Assembly: GCF_002091635.1 (NCBI RefSeq)
Contig: NZ_BDAC01000016.1
Coordinates: forward strand, 33,486 to 97,485
Reading direction: 5' to 3'
Length of the DNA stretch: 64,000 bases
DNA from: Pseudomonas indica NBRC 103045
Lineage (GTDB): Bacteria; Pseudomonadota; Gammaproteobacteria; Pseudomonadales; Pseudomonadaceae
Shown here: one piece after another, positions 61,776-64,000 of the stretch
Position numbering within the stretch: the stretch's first letter is position 1
How the letters are laid out: every line of letters starts with the position of its first letter
Notes under the pieces: generated by a model
Seen by the model: only the letters and a program-made list of their open reading frames with translations
Database searches by the model: none
Told to the model about the DNA's origin: nothing
Position numbers and translations under genes: made by a program

Positions 61776-62191
61776 CACAATCTCCTTCTGTTGGCTTGAG
61801 CAACGCCGGGCCGATACGCCACCGCAACCGAGGCAACCCGGAAAGCCCTCCCGGCGGCAACGCGAACCTCCTGTAAGGCGAGCGGAAACGCCCACCCTCC
61901 GGGAACCCGACCCGCCCGCTGCGATACGGCCGGCGCGGGGGTAAAACAAGCGAACGAGGAGAAAAATCGGCGATATACCCGTGACGATAGACGAAGCGGA
62001 ACGGCCGGTTATGCCGTTTGGGAGCAGCTTAAAACCCTGGGTTATGGCGCTATGCCATCCGCAGGGGGCGAGTGCATTCGTTGATCGTTCCCACGCTCCG
62101 CGTGGGAACGCCTCCCGTGACGCTCCGCGTCACGCAGGGCGAATGAATTCGCCCCTACAGTTCGCCGAGAAGAGTGCAAATGGGGGCAGCC
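61776..62191. other. Intergenic stretch with repeats
   Basis: No gene is seen. Bases 62081-62160 hold repeat unit C followed by unit A. The rest has no feature I can support. Confidence 0.6.
62081..62160. repeat. Composite repeat, units C + A
   Basis: Unit C is TTGATCGTTCCCACGCTCCG followed by CGTGGGAACGCCTCCCGTGA and CGCTCCGCGTCACG, with two small stem-loops (CCCACG/CGTGGG and GTGACG/CGTCAC). It joins directly to unit A (GGGCGAATGAATTCGCCC). The same C+A order recurs at 63831-63907 and at the right edge from 63933. Confidence 0.85.
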
Positions 62192-62479
62192 CTACCGCTG
62201 CTTACAAGCCTCCAGCTCTCCCTGGGTTCTCAGCTCGGTCTCTATTCCCAGACGGTACTTGCAATAGTCGATAACAAGCTGACGCTCCTCATCATTCAGT
62301 TCGTGCAGCTTCTTGTTATCGGCATCGTTGGCGAAGAGGTTTTCAAACTTCATTTGAAATGTGGGGTATTTCTTGATGAAGAACACGGTGTTGAGTTCCG
62401 CATCATCAATGGCTTTGTAGTACCCGATGAACAGCACGGCGAGGAGGGCCAACACGGCAGGGATGATGAGTTTTTTCAT
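62192..62479 (-). CDS. Small membrane-anchored protein, candidate immunity protein
   Basis: The 95-aa protein starts with an uncleaved or weakly cleaved hydrophobic helix (KKLIIPAVLALLAVLFIGYY) followed by a charged helical domain exposed to the periplasm. Its start overlaps the amidase stop (ATGA). A small envelope protein directly after a cell-wall amidase is the standard place for a T6SS immunity protein, which would protect the cell's own peptidoglycan. The protein matches no family I recognise, and its base composition is less GC-rich than the core genes. Confidence 0.7.
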   Translation of the reverse strand: MKKLIIPAVLALLAVLFIGYYKAIDDAELNTVFFIKKYPTFQMKFENLFANDADNKKLHELNDEERQLVIDYCKYRLGIETELRTQGELEACKQR

Positions 62480-63195
62480 GATGTGGGTGGAGGCAATAGT
62501 TGAGTCTTGCTTCGAATGGCCTTTACCAGCTCCATTCCGACATTACCGGGACATACCTTTCCTTCAGCACGCTGACCTGGGTACTCCCTGTGTCCACCAA
62601 AGTGCTTGATGACAAAGACGCTCTTCAATGCGGAGACCAAGGTCACTACCGCATCGACCTGCGGAGCGGGAATTCGGTTGGTTGTGTTGACTCCGATTGA
62701 CTCCAGCGCTTCGCGACCAAACGCGACCAAGTCGTCCCCCTCTTCGGCAGTAGTCAGGTTGTTCAGCAGGACTACACCAATGACGCCGGTGTTGTACTCA
62801 AGAACGCTGGACCCTTTGAAACGGATATCACGGCCTTCGTAAATGATTCCTGAACAATCGATCCCGAAGTGATAGCCAATGTCATCATACCGACCATCCA
62901 AGTGATCTTCCTGGGTTGCAAGCATCTGCTCGGTACCACTGCCACACGAATAGCTCCGACCAGCATGGTGCAGCGCAATCATGGTGTAGTCCCAATCGTC
63001 GACCATTGATCCTTTGGCCTTATGGGCTCCCCACTGCGAACGCTCTACGAACTGATGCTTGAGCGAGCGAACTTTGCGAATGATCGCCTCACGTGTTGCC
63101 GCCCTGTCGTTGACAGTAATCGCGACTGGAACAGGCGGTTGCCCAGGCTTGACCTCCTGCGCCTTGACTGTTGTCTTGAACATGCCCTCAGTCAT
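62476..63195 (-). CDS. PGRP-type N-acetylmuramoyl-L-alanine amidase, candidate T6SS effector
   Basis: The 239-aa protein has an N-terminal extension of about 50 residues, then an amidase_2/PGRP zinc-amidase domain: MIALHHAGRSY (first zinc His), DIGYHFGIDCSGIIYEGRDI, and KHFGGHREYPGQ...KVCPGN (second His and Cys). It would cut the bond between muramic acid and L-alanine in peptidoglycan. There is no signal peptide, so delivery must come from elsewhere; the PAAR gene just upstream (four-base overlap) provides it. Confidence 0.87.
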   Translation of the reverse strand: MTEGMFKTTVKAQEVKPGQPPVPVAITVNDRAATREAIIRKVRSLKHQFVERSQWGAHKAKGSMVDDWDYTMIALHHAGRSYSCGSGTEQMLATQEDHLDGRYDDIGYHFGIDCSGIIYEGRDIRFKGSSVLEYNTGVIGVVLLNNLTTAEEGDDLVAFGREALESIGVNTTNRIPAPQVDAVVTLVSALKSVFVIKHFGGHREYPGQRAEGKVCPGNVGMELVKAIRSKTQLLPPPTS

Positions 63196-63734
63196 TGGTC
63201 GTCCCCCGATAGCTCAGTAAGCATGTGCGCCGGGGATTTGAACAGGACGTGCAGCGCGATGGTCGACGACTCCGAAGGCGCTTGGATATGGGCCACGCCG
63301 TTGCCATCCGTCACCCCGCGCTCTTCGCGCCCGTCCACTACCGCAAGGAATTCTCGATAGGCAAGACAAGCACCGGTTTCGCTGTCCGTAACAGCGAACA
63401 CTCGGGCGTAGGTCTTGCTAAGGGCAAGAGGCGTGGGAGGAGTGAAAGGGGCAGGCGAAAAACTGTCGCCGATAAGTACCGTGCCAGAGCCAGCAATCAC
63501 CACATTCCCATGCGAGCCACTACTGCCCACGGTAGCGGCCGGCATGCCGTTAATGAAAACAGTGGAGGACAGTCCGGAAACCAGCGGGCTACCGCAGCCA
63601 CTCACATCACCTTGACGCGCCGCTGGAAGCCCATCGAAGAGGACATTGGGAGAGCCTACAGCTATCGGATTGGTACCATGCCCAGGAACAGGGCAGCTTG
63701 TGGGATCAGAAGCACGAGCAGCGGGCTTTGCCAT
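63192..63734 (-). CDS. PAAR-domain protein with C-terminal extension (T6SS spike tip)
   Basis: The 180-aa protein starts with the PAAR motif MAKPAARASDPTSCPVPGHG and three beta-turn repeats (GSPNVLFDGLPAARQGD, GSSTVFINGMPAA-like and GSGTVLIGD), forming the sharpened tip on VgrG. The last 75 residues form a separate small domain that may carry the amidase. Its stop overlaps the amidase start (ATGA), so it heads a PAAR-effector-immunity operon. No VgrG is in the window. Confidence 0.9.
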   Translation of the reverse strand: MAKPAARASDPTSCPVPGHGTNPIAVGSPNVLFDGLPAARQGDVSGCGSPLVSGLSSTVFINGMPAATVGSSGSHGNVVIAGSGTVLIGDSFSPAPFTPPTPLALSKTYARVFAVTDSETGACLAYREFLAVVDGREERGVTDGNGVAHIQAPSESSTIALHVLFKSPAHMLTELSGDDQ

Positions 63735-63830
63735 ACGAGTTCCTTTCGTAAGTTGAGGGGAGGTCGGACCTTACCAAAGCACCGCCAGCGCTCTCCACAT
63801 GCATGCCGCCAGAATTGGGCCCGCCTCTCA

Positions 63831-63907
63831 TTGATCGTTCCCACGCTCCGCGTGGGAATGCCTCCCGGGACGCTCCGCGTCACAAGGGCGAATAAATTCG
63901 CCCCTAC
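63831..63907. repeat. Composite repeat, units C + A
   Basis: A second C+A copy with a few substitutions (GGGCGAATAAATTCGCCC in unit A). Found just upstream of the PAAR operon. Confidence 0.83.
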
Positions 63908-63932
63908 ACGTCCCCAACTAGCCCGCTCAGGA

Positions 63933-64000
63933 CTTGATCGTTCCCACGCTCCGCGTGGGAATGCCTCCCGTGACGTTCCGCGTCACGCAGGGCGAATGAA
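63933..64000. repeat. Composite repeat, units C + A, truncated by the window end
   Basis: A third C copy begins at TTGATCGTTCCCACGCTCCG and runs to GGGCGAATGAA at the last base, where unit A continues beyond the window. Confidence 0.8.

Larger units (their letters stand above)
63735..64000. other. Right-edge intergenic stretch with repeats
   Basis: No gene is seen. Two C+A composite repeats lie at 63831-63907 and from 63933 to the window end, where the last unit A is cut off. Confidence 0.65.

Noticed and set aside
1..64000. CRISPR arrays or complete insertion sequences
   Set aside because: No regularly spaced direct repeats and no transposase gene were seen; the repeats present are palindromic and irregularly placed.

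Overview
The window looks like a chromosomal segment of a high-GC gammaproteobacterium, most likely a Pseudomonas close to the P. aeruginosa / P. citronellolis group. The best anchors are uvrB, a divergent class I aromatic/aspartate aminotransferase and a tRNA-Asn(GTT), an order I recall from P. aeruginosa. Almost everything else is accessory. All calls come from reading the sequence; no database search was run.

Layout. (1) 404-8581: a LysR regulator, then a two-component pair made of a winged-helix/receiver/LuxR hybrid regulator and a 1,813-aa sensor (protein-kinase-like domain, AAA/TPR, GAF, PAS, histidine kinase), then a small AraC regulator. (2) 8638-37710: a large low-oxygen/stress island. 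Leftward it encodes a selenium-free formate dehydrogenase with sulfhydrogenase-type electron-transfer subunits, a frameshifted acyl/acetyl-CoA synthetase, a pyruvate/acetoin dehydrogenase-like E1alpha-E1beta-E2 set with its own acyl carrier protein, a tandem universal stress protein and a 2.8k-residue cyclic beta-glucan synthase. Rightward and around it lie Hsp20, an APH-fold protein, PRPP synthetase, nicotinamidase, nicotinate phosphoribosyltransferase, a CapA-like protein, a lone GroEL, an FNR/ANR-type regulator with all four iron-sulfur cysteines, a PyrR-like phosphoribosyltransferase and a BCAM0308-like protein. Five perfect FNR/ANR boxes (TTGAT-N4-ATCAA) and two one-mismatch boxes sit only in its promoter gaps, mostly at class II spacing. 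The simplest reading is an ANR/FNR-controlled anoxic-survival locus carrying its own sensor, resembling the low-oxygen-activated (lxa) locus of Burkholderia cenocepacia.

(3) 38014-41266: PP2C phosphatase, Ser/Thr kinase and double-FHA protein, the trio normally found in type VI secretion clusters, here with no secretion genes. (4) 41425-48220: a methyltransferase, then an insertion-like stretch with gene remnants and a 903-aa SF1 helicase carrying a C-terminal nuclease-like domain (candidate defence gene), then a thioesterase, alcohol dehydrogenase, MarR regulator and glutathione transferase. (5) 48301-51981: tRNA-Asn, aminotransferase, uvrB. (6) 51993-61775: XdhC and isoquinoline-1-oxidoreductase-like genes, a MerR-controlled redox/membrane cluster, and small stand-alone genes. 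(7) 62192-63734: a PAAR protein, a PGRP-type amidase and a small membrane-anchored protein, reading as a T6SS effector-immunity module.

Mosaic intergenic repeats built from three palindromic units occur at the left end, around 58.3-58.5 kb, at 62.1 kb and at the right end. They flank the regulatory block, an unknown gene and the effector module.

How it works together (inference): when oxygen falls, the FNR-type regulator would switch on formate oxidation to NAD(P)H, acetyl-CoA metabolism, NAD salvage (PRPP + nicotinamide to nicotinate to NaMN), chaperones, universal stress protein and periplasmic glucan synthesis, a maintenance programme rather than a growth programme.
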